Below, in pieces: positions 48,313 to 59,171 of a stretch of DNA of 64,000 bases. Position 1 is the first letter of the stretch. Each line of letters starts with the position of its first letter. The notes beneath the pieces were generated by a model. That model did no database searches, had not been told where the DNA came from, and saw nothing but the letters and a program-made list of their open reading frames with translations. Origin of the DNA: Adiantum capillus-veneris (lineage: Eukaryota > Streptophyta > Polypodiopsida > Polypodiales > Pteridaceae); the NCBI GenBank assembly GCA_014529385.2, contig CM043959.1, positions 59,718,253 to 59,782,252 of the forward strand. Direction: 5' to 3'. A program made the translations under genes and the position numbers.

Positions 48313-48773
48313 CTCTACAAAGCCTTGAAGGTAATCTTATGACATTTGACATTCATATTACAATTCCAAGGGATGTCTCTGAAATTGTGCAAGTTAGTGA
48401 TCACAATTGCTGACACAGTTGCCTTGGTCGCTTTGGAGATTGTAGTTGTATAGCAGGCAAATGTCACAAGGGAGGAGTCCTTGGCAACCCAAGCCAAGTT
48501 TGTGGAGAATCAACAACCTCTTCCTATTGAGTCACCTGACTCTGATGCCCAAAAAAATATTGATGAGAGGAGATCGTCTCTCAACCTTTACCTCACACCA
48601 ACTATGGATGACAATGATAGGTTGCATGTGGTAATTGTCTTCCTTGTGTAATATGTTATCCTGATGTATTTTCCTAACATGAACTTTTACAGGATGTTTT
48701 GGACATGGACGTTGTCAAGAAATTTGCGGCCTTGCCAGGAAAGCACCGGGCTTATGGCTGTGAGAGTTTGTGA
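48313..48773 (+). pseudogene. Unrecognised gene remnant, part right of the copia D insertion
   Basis: The frame carried over from 32118 reads PLQSLEGNLMTFDIHITIPR then DVSEIVQVSDHNC and a stop. A second frame continues the protein-like text: IADTVALVALEIVVV, TAG, QANVTREESLATQAKFVENQ, RRSSLNLYLTPTMDDNDRLH. A good donor (catgtg/gtaatt at 48630) and acceptor (tttacag at 48693) join it to DVLDMDVVKKFAALPGKHRA, ending near 48773. This exon-intron shape suggests a spliced plant gene. No family recognised. Confidence 0.5.
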
Positions 48774-49051
48774 GAGAGCTAAAAAAAAACTATATGAAGG
48801 AGTTAAACCATAGATGCCATGAAGACTAGGGTTTGGAAGGAAGTGCAATCAAAGAATCCCCACTCTTTCTCTCTTGCACTCACACACACAAAGAAAGAAC
48901 ACAAAAGAGAGTGTCAAAACAACACAAAGATGAAAACATCAAGGCTATGGTCATATCGTATCATGGGTAATATGAAAGGGTTAATAGATGAGTTAATGGA
49001 ATTCAATATTGGCTGACCAAATAGGCTACGAATTGTTCTTTTGAATTGTAG
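48774..49051. other. Unassigned AT-rich spacer
   Basis: No recognised feature. Confidence 0.4.
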
Positions 49052-49224
49052 TTTTGTGCTTACCATAATATATATATTTTGTCTAGTGATTGGGATTAAT
49101 TGTGTGTACAAATCCTCTTGGTTCATAGCAAGATTGGGATATTTTGTGCTTACCATAATATATATATTTTGTCTAGTGATTGGGATTAATTGTGTGTACA
49201 AATCCTCTTGGTTCATAGCAAGAT
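49052..49224. repeat. 90-base tandem duplication
   Basis: Units start at 49052 and 49142 (ttttgtgcttaccataatat) and are identical by eye until the second copy ends near 49224. Confidence 0.95.
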
Positions 49225-49476
49225 AACTACGCTTACATCAAAAGAAAAGTTATAGTCTATGAGAGGTAGTATGATGGGATCCGGTGATAGAGGTATTTCA
49301 TTGAGCCTTTCTGGGCCAAAGAGAAACACTATACGTTGTTGAAAGTGTATTTTACGATGGCTAATCCATACGTTAATTCTAATAGATCGTACAGAATGAA
49401 AGCGATAGATATTATCATCATGTGGATTATTCATCTAAGATAACTCTAGTATGTGCAAAATGTAGATATGAGAGAA

Positions 49477-49481
49477 GAGAA
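49477..49481. other. Target-site duplication of copia E, left copy
   Basis: GAGAA, matching 54656-54660. Confidence 0.88.
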
Positions 49482-49760
49482 TGTTGAAGATGATGAAACA
49501 GGAAACAGAAGGAAGACAACAACTCAGAGTAGGAAGAAGATGGAGAAGGAGAAGACACAGAGCTTGCGTACGAGATCTCTGTAGTCTCTCTCTCTGTATT
49601 AGAATAATAGTGTATCTACAAACTCAGAGCTACAAAGCTTATATGAAACCCTAAGAGATAAGGTGTCCTTTCACACCAGATGTCCAGGGGGAAAAACCCA
49701 GTGGGAGAAAAGTGCCCCTGGTGAAGCGCGTATACACACTAACGCTACTACATGTCTACA
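49482..49760 (-). repeat. 3' LTR of copia E (279 bases)
   Basis: Almost identical to 54375-54655; contains a short CT run. Confidence 0.95.
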
Positions 49761-49807
49761 AATCCCCCCTGTAGTGATAGTGTGAATCTGTACAAGGTAG
49801 TAGATCA

Positions 49808-50611
49808 TCATGTGTATGAGAGTAAGCCCAAAGCTTTTCGAAAAGCTTCAAACTTTTCTCGTGATAACGCCTTCGTAAATAGATCTGCAATGTTATCCAG
49901 TGTAGGACGGTAAGTTAGTGTGATCTCCCCTGCATGTAGCCTTTCCCTGACATAGTGGTAGTGAACCTCTATGTGCTTTGTTCTTGCATGAAATACTGGA
50001 TTCCTTGCAACTGCCATAGCACTCTGACTGTCAGTGAAAATGGTAGTGGGTGCCTGTTGACACTCACAAAACCTGCGTATCCATACAAAATCAACTGTTG
50101 CCGTGAAAGCTGCCCTATACTCAGCTTCACAAGTTGATGTAGCCACTGTGGGTTTCTTCTTGCTTAGCCAAGATATACATGCATTTCCCAAGAAAAAAAA
50201 ATTGCCACTTGTGGAATGTCATGTGTCAAAATCACCAGCCCAATCTGAATCGCTGTAACCAAGAAGCTACATAGAACTGTGCTTTCCATACATATCCCCC
50301 CTTGAAAAGAACATGGCAAGATTAGGGGTACCTGAAAGGTAACGAAGTATGCGCTTCACAGCCTGCCAATGATGCATACCTGGGCTGTGCATAAATCTCC
50401 TTGCTTGTGAAACCCCAAATTGAATGTCTGGACGAGTGTTGCCTGCCAAATATATCAAGCAACCAACCGCTGTTGCATAAGTATGTACATCAAAAGGTTC
50501 TCCAGCATCGTGCATGCTCAAATTTGATCCAGTTTCTACGGGTGTAGAGATTGGCTTACAATTTTGCATACCAAACTTGTCCAAAATTTTATGCAAATAT
50601 TTTTCCTGCAA
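49808..50611 (-). pseudogene. copia E reverse transcriptase end and RNase H
   Basis: FGMQNCKPISTPVETGSNLS, AGNTRPDIQFGVSQARRFMH and HWQAVKRILRYLSGTPNLAM end at a TAG (50267-50269). The same frame continues LLGYSDSDWAGDFDT, a TGA (50219-50221) where the family has Arg before STSG, then ACISWLSKKKPT, CEAEYRAAF, FTDSQSAMAVARNP and RTKHIEVHYHYVRERL, ending at 49808. One frame, two nonsense codons; catalytic RNase H residues are otherwise in place. Confidence 0.92.
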
Positions 50612-50614
50612 CTT

Positions 50615-52060
50615 TTATATGCCATCCTCTGATTGCACAAACTGAATACCCAAGTAATAATGTAGCAAACCAAGATCATACATCTCAAAGGTTTTTCTCA
50701 AAGCATCTTTAAACGCTTCAATTTCATTTGCATTATTGCCTGTAAGAAGCATATCATCCACATAAAGTGTTAGCATAATGAGAACTCCATCTCTCTTTTT
50801 GACATACAAAGTACTTTCTGTTGGACTATTCTGAAATCCCTGGCCAATCAAATAAGTATGTATCTTCTCATACCATGCTCTTGGAGCCTGTTTGAGACCA
50901 TACAAAGCTTTACGCAATGTACATACCTTTTGCTCTTGACCTTTTACAACAAAACCACTTGGTTGAATTACATAAACTTCTTCCTGCAAATCATCATTCA
51001 AAAAAGCAGTTTTGATATCCAACTCATGCACTTTCCAACCATGATGAGCAGCAATTGCAACTAGTGATCTAACTGTGGACGCACGAGAAGTAGGAGCAAA
51101 GGTTTCATCATAATCTATGCCTTTCTGTTGCGCATAGCCTTTTGCCACAAGCCTTGCTTTGTACCTGTCAACAGTACCATCTTGTTTCCTTTTTACCTTA
51201 AAAACCCACTTTGTACCAATAGGCTTTTTACCTGTAGGCAAGTCCACCAGATCCCATGTATGATTCTTATGAATAGAATCAATTTCTTGCTGCATAGCAT
51301 CTTTCCACTGAACACACTCTAAAGCTTGTTCAAATGAATCAGGCTCATCTACATCACAAAGAGTGCTAAAGCAAGCCAAATCTACTTGCTCTCTGCCAAA
51401 AGTAGTACCAGCACGTGTTTTTCGTGGCAACGGTGCATCCAACTTGCTATCCTGCAAAGTTTTTTGAACCCATTTAGGCAAGGTTCTTTCTTCCCTGAGA
51501 ACTTCTTGCTCTTCACGCACAATTTCCTCTACATCATGAGGTGTCACATGCTGATCAAAATATTGATCAAGATTATCAACCTGTTGTGATTCTTGATTCT
51601 CCACAAAAGAAGGAAGCAAACCTTCAAATACATCATGTGTCTGCATATGAGGTACATCAAAAGCAACCATAGGTTGAGCAGTAGTTTCTGCAAAAATTAC
51701 ATCACGACTTTCAAAAATCTTGTTTGTAGCAGGATTGTAAAGTCTATAACCTTTACTTCCACTACTGTACCCCACAAATATACATTTGATTGCCTTATCA
51801 TCAAGCTTCCCACGTAACTGCTGAGGGATGTGAGCATAAGCAAGACAACCAAAAACACGAAGATAACTGACTGAAGGTTTTCTGTCATACCAAGCTTCAT
51901 ATGGAGTAATGGTCTTCAAGGCACGAGTAGGACACCTGTTCAAAACATGTGCTGCACAAGCAACTGCCTCCATCCATAGCTTATGAGGCAAACTCTTAGC
52001 CTTGAGCATACATCTAGCCGTCTCCATTAAAGACCTGTTCTTCCTTTCTGCAACACCATT
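50615..52060 (-). pseudogene. copia E integrase C-terminus and reverse transcriptase
   Basis: From NGVAERKNRS just after the TAG at 52061-52063: PHKLWMEAVACAAHVLNRCP, ITPYEAWYDRKPSVSYLRVF, an acidic linker, then reverse transcriptase: TGKKPIGTKWVFKVKRKQDG, LDIKTAFLNDDLQEEVYVIQ, LYGLKQAPRAWYEKI and MLTLYVDDMLLTGNN (catalytic YVDD). Open for about 470 codons to a TAA at 50615-50617. This is the longest intact stretch of the element. Confidence 0.95.
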
Positions 52061-53976
52061 CTATTGTGGTGTGTATGGCATAGTGCATTGGTGTTTAATG
52101 CCTTTCTTTCCCAAAAAATCCTTAAATGCACCTGACATGTATTCACCTCCTCGATCGGTACAAAGAGTTTGTACTTTGCAACCTGTTTCATTTTCAACCA
52201 TGGCAACATAATGTTGAAAAACTGCAAACACATCTAACATTGCTTTGAATGGATACACCCAACAAAACCTGGAAAAGTCATCAATGAAGGTCACAAAATA
52301 AAGGCTGTTTCCTATAGATGGCGTCCTCATAGGACCACATACATCACTGTGTACAAGCTGCAACTTTCGTGTCCCTTTAACTGAACCATCCTGCGAAAAT
52401 GCAAATCTGTGCATCTTTCCAAGAACGCAACCTTCACATACATGTCTTGGTGGCATCTCCAATAAAGACAAATCATGCACCATATTATGACGTTGTAAAG
52501 TCATCAAACTGCCATAACTAACATGCCCGAATCTAGCATGCCACAACTCAGCATCCTGCATTGCCTGAGTCTTTGTTTCTGCAATACATACCTGAACTGC
52601 TTTTCATAACGATCTAGCACAAATAGTCCATTTTCCAACGTACCTGTAGTGATAAGAGAATAACCATTCTCTCGATCTCGTACAACATATCTGTCATCCT
52701 CAAAAATGACCCGAAGACCATTTTTTGCAAGAGAGGATACAGACAACAAATTCTTCTTGATCCCTGGAACATATAAGACATCTGGCAAGCATAAATCTGA
52801 ACCATCTGAAATGGTAATCAAAATCTTACCAACGCCTTTGATTGGATAAGAAGCATTATTTGCACATGTCACCTTCTTTCCTGCTGGAGCTGCATCCAAT
52901 GAACAAAACAAATCCTTCCTTAAAGTAATATGCCTGGATGCACCACTATCAAAGTACCAAATCATTTGTGTCTTGTCAACACTGTAAGTAGAAAAATCTG
53001 AACATACTACAAAAGCATAAGAATCCTGCACAAAGTTTGCAGACTCTTCTTTAGCTGTAGAAGAATCACCAGAAGCTGAAACAACCAAACTTGACTCTTT
53101 CTTCTTTTCTTTAGCAATTCGCTTTTTACACTCACTAATGTAGTGACCAGGTTTCTTGCAGTAGTGACATTTACCTTTCTTCTTGGACTTGTCGGAATCA
53201 CCTTTAGACTTCTCTGAAGATTGTCCTGCACTAGACTTGGAGTAATGAGCACTCTCTTTACCCTTGTTTTTGTTCTGTACAACAAGAGCATGATCCATAC
53301 CATCCACTTGTAAAGACTTGTTCTTACGTGATTGATCCTCCTGCAATAGCAAAGCCACTAACTCTTCAAAATGAAGAGGCTCAGGATTAGCTCGCAAAGA
53401 CAGAGTCAAAGAAGTCTGAAAAGTCAAATAAGATGGTGGTAGTGAATTGAGTGTTTTGGAAACCAAGTCCTTCTCTGGAATCACTTCATCAATGCTAATC
53501 AATTGCTCTTTAAGATCCCTAATTTTTGTAAGATGCTCGACAATATCGTCACCTTCGTCCATCTGTATTTTGTCAAGTTGTTTCTTCAAAAACTCTATTC
53601 TGGCAGCGTTTCTTCCTCCAAACATAGCTTGCAGAGTGTTCCAAGCATCCTCAGAAGTTCTGCAAGATCTGATATGTGGTGTGATTGTCCTCTTTATGGT
53701 TAAGGCAATCACAGCCATAGCTTGTGCATCTTTAGTATCCCATCTCTTTTGTTCTGGAGTGACTTGTGAGGGTCCTGCACCAACAGCTGCACCACGACTA
53801 GGCGTGGCAGGTGCAATGCTACCTGGATGAACTTCATCTCCAGATACATAATCCCACAATCCTTTACCAACCAAAACATTTTTGGCCATAAAAGACCAAA
53901 GAGAATAGTTGGTAGCATCCAATTTGTCTTTGGATGTAAACGCACCAGAAATCTCTTTCTCCGTAGATTGAGCCAT
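52061..53976 (-). pseudogene. copia E gag, protease and integrase core
   Basis: The frame opens at a non-ATG codon at 53991; the likely ATG is at 53976 (MAQSTEKEISGAFTSKDKLD). Gag, zinc knuckle CHYCKKPGHYISEC, protease IWYFDSGASRHIT and LPDVLYVPGIKKNLLSVSSL follow. A frameshift lies near 52560-52600. The next frame has LWHARFGHVSYGS, CEGCVLGKMHRFAF, LVHSDVCGPMRTPS, FVTFIDDFSR and TDRGGEYMSGAF, and ends at a TAG (52061-52063) in the middle of the conserved P-Q-Q-N-G. Closely similar in sequence to copia D. Confidence 0.93.
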
Positions 53977-54360
53977 ACTGTGGATGCACACAAGAGAGAA
54001 AAATAACCTCCAAGAGATTCACAAATCTCCTCTCCAATGCAAGAAAAACTCTACACAAAATCTCAGCACAAAGCTAAGACAAGCTGCTTCCCAAAAGAAT
54101 TGTTTACCTGAAGAAAATCTGTCAAAAAGCACACCCTCTTGATCTAAACGCCTCCGAAAAGTAACTTCTGCTATGCTGCTCAGAACAAAATTCTGAGAGC
54201 TCGAACGGCTTCGAAAGGGGGGTAAAACCTCAGATCACCTACTCAAAATACTCCCGGAACGTCGAGGATGCTCCCACGAGTAAATTTTTCGAAAACTGCC
54301 TGAAAACTGCGATTGCGCGCGAGGACGCAAAAAAGCAAGTAGAGGTTCTGAAATCACCTT

Positions 54361-54372
54361 GCTCTGATACCA
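54361..54372 (-). other. tRNA primer binding site, copia E
   Basis: TGGTATCAGAGC on the minus strand, two bases inside the LTR. Confidence 0.9.
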
Positions 54373-54374
54373 AT

Positions 54375-54655
54375 TGTTGAAGATGATGAAACAGGAAACA
54401 GAAGGAAGACAACAACTCAGAGTAGGAAGAAGATGGAGAAGGAGAAGACACAGAGCTTGCGTACGAGATCTCTGTAGTCTCTCTCTCTCTGTATTTGAAT
54501 AATAGTATATCTACAAACTCAGAGCTACAAAGCTTATATGAAACCCTACGAGATAAGGTGTCCTTTCACACCAGATGTCCAGGGGAAAAAACCCAGTGGG
54601 AGAAAAGTGCCCCTGGTGAAGTGCGTATACACACTAACACTACTACATGTCTACA
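54375..54655 (-). repeat. 5' LTR of copia E (281 bases)
   Basis: Same ends as 49482-49760. Confidence 0.95.
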
Positions 54656-54660
54656 GAGAA
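54656..54660. other. Target-site duplication of copia E, right copy
   Basis: GAGAA, matching 49477-49481. Confidence 0.88.
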
Positions 54661-56225
54661 GGGAAGAAAAGAGAAAAGAGTTTCCCTCCCAAGCCCTATT
54701 CTTGCCCGTAGGCAATAAGGATACTGCGGGGAGAGATGTACCTGTAGCAAGGAGAACCTAAAATTTGTAGAGAGGATGAATTACTAAGAGTGAGAGAGAT
54801 AGGTTTGGTTAAGGAGATGAGATTAGATGTATATATATGTTGGATTAGAGATGAAAAAGAAAACAACAAGAAATCAAGAAAACATCAATGTAGAACACAT
54901 CTTACTTGACAAACCCTTCGGCACCATTATTGATGGAGAGAGAAGAAGAGGGGAGAATTCAACTTTGATTGATACTCCAAGTCCAAGACCTTCTTTGATT
55001 AGAGTTGAGCTAGTCTTCCTCTAGGAGAAAGTGTAGGTTTAGGCTTATGTTAATGGCTAAGTACAATTTGGCATTACTACTCACTCCCTCATGAATTCCT
55101 CTCATCAATGGCTTGAATGCTTGAGTGGTTTTCAAGGAAGAAGAGGTCCTCACCTATAGGTGAAGGGAACCCCCAAGGGTTTACACAAGAAGAGAAGAGC
55201 CAGTGTGAACAGAAATTGGAAAAGTTGAAAATGAGTTGTCCCTGCATGATGTGGGCAGACTAGGGTCTAGTATTTTGATCATATCTCCTTAACCGTGGCT
55301 CTAAATAAAAAAGTAAAAATATGGACAGAAACTCAAGCTCATTACCTACGACTTCCTTTTTATATGCATTTTCCAATTCGTATTGGAACCTTGTGTAAAA
55401 AATTCATCAAAATAGGGTACAATTTTGGCAGCAAAAGTCTTCTTGTGGTCCCTTTAGCCTAGAATTTTATTTGATTCCAATGTACACCTCATGCCATATG
55501 AAAGCATGACATTGCTCCTTGACAGAGCTTTGTAATCATGCTTGCAATAATGCATTAAAATAAGTGTATCTTTGAAATCATGCCACCTAGTGTCCCACTA
55601 GGATTTGATTCCCCCCTAATAGCTATTTAAAAAGAAATATAAGAAAAATATGAAAAATACATAGAATATATATATATATATTGGGGTTTACCCTAGATAT
55701 AGGATCTAGCTATGGTGTGAGATGATAATGAGATAGTAAAAATAAAGAATCAATGCGTTTTTGCCCCAAGTTAAAGAGGCGGAGCTATTGACGCTTTTCC
55801 CATAGTATTTTCTGATGGTAAAGTAAGAATAGGTTATCCCTGAGATAAATAATAGGATGAGATAGAAAGCATATTATTATACTTAATTATGTATATGTAC
55901 ATTATAGGAAATATAACTATGTATCTAAAAAGTTACAAGATAAATCTTGTAGCATGAGTTCCCACTATGTACGTGTCATAGCACGACAACGTATGGGTAG
56001 CTCGCAAGGGGGAGAGTGCAAAGTTTTTAGTCTGCAAGCAGTGCTTGCAAACTACGTTAGCAAACTACGCATGGGCGACATCTGCATTATCCACTAGGAC
56101 TTCTCCCTTGATGGACATTTTGCTTTGTGGGTCTTGAAGGCTCTTGTGCTTGTATATTATACCTTAGATTGTGCATGTAATTATTATTGTACAAAAATCC
56201 CTTGTAATGGACACTTTTGGCACAG
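54661..56225. other. AT-rich sequence, part of a possible dispersed repeat
   Basis: No gene recognised. The stretch around 55240-55290 (ctgcatgatgtgggcagact) resembles 63300-63335 (ctgcatagcatgggcaaact), and both are followed by similar AT-rich text, so they may be two old copies of one repeat. AT run near 55669-55682. Confidence 0.35.
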
Positions 56226-56383
56226 GTTTTCATGGCAAGGTCTTAGCCCGTGTTGTTATCAATCAAGCCTTAGGAGTAGAAGACCCACAAGCCATAGCGG
56301 CCTCAATCCTAACTTCTATCCTCCCTAATGTTGAAGCAAGACGCAAGGAAGTTGCACAGTGCCTTCTAACAGAAAACCTGTAA
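56226..56383 (+). CDS. Possible terminal exon, family not recognised
   Basis: After a plausible acceptor (ttttggcacag) the sequence reads FHGKVLARVVINQALGVEDP and AAS.L..ILPN, ending QCLLTENL at a TAA (56381-56383), about 51 codons with Ala/Val/Leu-rich helical text. It is followed by AT-rich sequence resembling a 3' untranslated region. Earlier exons were not found. Phase-1 entry. I do not recognise the family; it could also be a chance frame. Confidence 0.35.
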
Positions 56384-56713
56384 TCAGTCCCTTTTGTAAT
56401 TTCATATATCAATATAATATCAGTTCCACGTGTACTTTCCTATCTTGACTTACAATTTGGTGTAAATACATGGATTTCAGTGAAATTCAATTTTCTAGTT
56501 CTGAATTTGTGGGCAAATTTATTGTGAGTTTTCTTAGCTGCCTTGAATATTTATTTGATATAGAGACATGGTGTTCATTAGATTAATTTAAAAGCTATAC
56601 TTGTGCAAGTGTTTTGTGGGCCAGTCTTTATCTACTGTGACGACATAGGGGGTCCCAACCTGCCAGACAAAGGGGGTCAGTGTATAGGCAAGTAACTATC
56701 ATAGGATATGTCA

Positions 56714-56911
56714 TTAGCTTTCAAATGGTATTCTAAATGCCAATGTTGTGCTAGATGTGTCCCAGAAATTGCAAAAAACCCTTGTCCACAAGAGGCAACA
56801 ATTTTGGGCAAAAGAAGTGCACTTGTTTTGCCCAGAATTGCTGTCTTGTGGATAGGGGTTTTTAACACTGTTTGGGCCAAAAAAGCATATATGGTGCCTT
56901 TCAAATGTCAA
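56714..56911. repeat. Inverted repeat (hairpin 1)
   Basis: The inner arms, about 45 bases (56774-56818 and 56822-56866), pair well: ttgtccacaaga and aattttgggcaaaag on the left face their complements on the right, centred on aagtgcactt. Weaker pairing extends outwards to cttt caaatg near 56720 and its complement near 56906. Confidence 0.8.
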
Positions 56912-57015
56912 TCAAAGGAATTTTGGTTGTCTCTCAGTCTTCCACAGGTAGAGAAGGTTGGGAAAGCATTGGTAGCAAAAAACTATCAATGGATACTTTG
57001 TTGGGTCTCATTTGC

Positions 57016-57190
57016 CATTTGAAAGGCACACATCATATCTATTTTGGCCCTGGAGGTGCAAAAGGCCCCTCTCCAAATGGCAACAATTTTGGGTTTTTAA
57101 CACTTGTTTTGCCCAAAATTGCTGCCTTGTGTACATGGGCCTTTTGCACCTCCAGGGCCAAAACAGATATGATGTGTGCCTTGGAAAATG
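57016..57190. repeat. Inverted repeat (hairpin 2), related to hairpin 1
   Basis: Arms 57016-57093 and 57111-57190 with a 17-base loop. The central 40 or so bases (ggcacacatcatatct, ttttggccctggaggtgcaa) are nearly perfectly complementary. The loop-proximal text aattttggg, ttaacac, ttttgccca is shared with hairpin 1. Looks like a fold-back element or hairpin-RNA locus. Confidence 0.88.
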
Positions 57191-57473
57191 GAATTTGAAG
57201 CCTGTTGTGAAGGTTTTGTAGCACTAGCCAACAAAATATTCATCCACACCTCCCCCCTCCTCTTCTCCCCCTCTGCCTGCAATGGCATGGTGTGCAAGAA
57301 CCACATGACAATGTATAGAAGACCTATAAAAAATTATTGAACACAAATTAAATACAAAGAACTTAAATGACATAAGAAGCGACACAGTGCAAAATGAGTA
57401 ACCATCATTTCATTTCCAAATTTGAAGTCATTACATATCCATTGCAAAAAGGTGTTGTACATATTACTAGTTA

Positions 57474-58003
57474 CTAGTTTCCTCGTATCAGACTGGCTAG
57501 TGCCAAATCTTTTTGCGTTATAGTTACACACTTAACATGGATAGTACACAAGTTGGTATCCTCAAATAAAGCCACCAGGTATGCCTCTGGAGATTCTTGA
57601 GTGCTTTGAGGCCGATGGGCTGCATGCACAACTCAGTGTTGTAGCTTTGCAGAATCTCCTTGCATGTTTGCACAAAAGGAGCCCTTTGGATGAGAAGTTC
57701 CACAGACTTTTGATAATGTCGAATCTCAGCCAAGGCTCTGCTAAAATGGTGTACTCTACAAGGTTGCCTATGTAGTGCCGCTTGTCCATCTTGCTGTCAT
57801 CGCCGGGCCCGTTTCTAGTAAAACTTTGCTTTGTGGCAGCGCTTGGGGGGTGGGGTTGCATCCTCTGGGGCAAAATTGTTGTTGCTAGACTTCTCTTCTT
57901 GAGGTCTTAATAATAAAAATATGAAACTCATCCTCTCTAGCTTTCGTTGCTTCACAATTTGGCACTCGTCAAGCTTGAGAACAAACACCAACTTAGTTCA
58001 ACA
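57474..58003 (-). pseudogene. Divergent histone H3-fold exon, decayed
   Basis: After an acceptor with a long pyrimidine tract (tttcttctcttgtag, AG at 58004-58005) one frame runs with an Arg/Lys-rich tail (PPPKRCHKAKF, KRARR) into [32 protein letters not shown] and QPIGLKAL. After a one-base loss near 57595 it continues [37 protein letters not shown] and stops at 57474. This aligns residue for residue, without gaps, with the histone H3 fold (family [41 protein letters not shown]). Stops: TGA at 57998-58000, TAG at 57815-57817, TGA at 57797-57799. The non-H3 tail and A-P-F in helix 1 recall centromeric H3, but loop 1 has canonical H3 length, so I leave it as H3-like. Confidence 0.78.
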
Positions 58004-58081
58004 CTACAAGAGAAGAAAAGGAAATAAGTGAAGGTCATATAACGATAATGAAAGAAAACCGTCACATGATTCTTTCCTCAC

Positions 58082-59171
58082 CATTAGAAGGTAGTGCATA
58101 AAAGACAACCATTGCTTGTTGAAGCCTCTTCAAATCGACAAAAATATTATTTGACGCAGACTAAGGAATATTATATGCACGATTCCTTGCATTGATAGAT
58201 TTCTTAGCACTTTGTGGAGATTGTACAAAGATAGATGAGGGCACTGTCTCCTCAATGTGCAAATAGTGATATAGACATGAGAAAACATCTTCATTGGAGG
58301 TTCGTCTAGCAATTTTCACCTTGCGTGGCACTGGGAATACATTCTTAGTAACTCCTCGTTCCCTCAAAGCGTCCTTAAGGAGGCCATGTAGTGCAATGTA
58401 ACCCTTTGTACTGATGCCCACTTCATCACATGCCTTTTGCACATCAACATCATGTACGAGATTAGAAAACTTACGCATCACCTCCTTGTTACAACATCAT
58501 TAATATGTTTTTCCTCTTGGTGAGTGCATGAGTGCTATGACATTTGCCTTCTTAAGGCAACTAATAAGCAAATGGATGGGAACCTCTTGGATTTGGCTAC
58601 CACATGTCTCTTGAATGAAATTCCTACAATAAGAATGAAAGGAAAAACAATCACCACAGAAGCGACTTCATACATGTAGGAAATACGATAGGGTATTCCA
58701 AAATGCACCTTGTAGATGTAACTCTTCTCTTCCAAGCACCACCTTTGGGAGAAAGGGTCTCTATGACTGAGAAGATACTCTTATGCTCCCTTGCACCTAA
58801 AGGCGTCTCTTTCAAACGCAATATGGTACCCTCAAGCTTTGCAAACTTACCATCCTCATCTTCCACATGTTGCTGAAGAGTTTGTGCTTTTTTCTCCACA
58901 TGAATGATCTTCTGTTGCAAACTAGCAGTGTTATGAATGAGAACTTGGTGTTGATGCATCCACCATTGGATAATACAAGCTCTGAGAGTGGACATTTGCT
59001 TGCACAACCAAGCATACCTTGCTTCCCTCTACCTACATATTGCAAGAAGGTAGGGAGACTATTGAATGTTGGATACACATTAGCCAAAGGGTCATTGGGG
59101 TAGATGCAACCATCCACCCAAAGGTCCACATTGGTGTGACCTGCACTGTGGCATTGTTGTGTTGTATGCAA
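58082..59171 (-). pseudogene. Decayed exons encoding a coiled-coil protein, upstream of the H3-like exon
   Basis: Readable text: NVDLWVDGCIYPNDPLANVY, SLPTFLQYVGRGKQGMLGCA, a shift near 58940, coiled coil QQKIIHVEKKAQTLQQHVED then KFAKLEGTILRLKETPL, a possible intron (donor near 58665, acceptor attgtag near 58625), NFIQETCGSQIQEVPIHLLI, further shifts near 58500, then EVMRKFSNLVHDVDVQKACD, KGYIALHGLLKDALRERGV and VFPVPRKVKIARRTSNEDVF. A TAG at 58161 interrupts, then NNIFVDLKRLQQAMVVFYAL ends at a good donor (aatg/gtgagg, 58082). The 78-base intron 58004-58081 leads straight to the H3-like exon. No family recognised. Confidence 0.55.

Larger units (their letters stand above)
49482..54655 (-). 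mobile_element. Complete Ty1/copia retrotransposon E
   Basis: LTRs 49482-49760 and 54375-54655 run TGTTGAAGATGATG to CATGTCTACA. Target duplication GAGAA; primer site 54361-54372; polypurine tract on the minus strand AGGGGGGATT beside the left LTR, the same sequence as in copia D although the LTRs of D and E look unrelated. The two LTRs differ at only a few positions. Size 5.17 kb. Confidence 0.96.

Noticed and set aside
49808-54655. Treating each copia E open frame as a separate gene
   Set aside because: They are pieces of one gag-pol reading frame cut by stops and a shift.
57474-57873. Plain intact histone H3 gene
   Set aside because: The tail is not an H3 tail, the fold is strongly diverged, and there are three stops and a frameshift.
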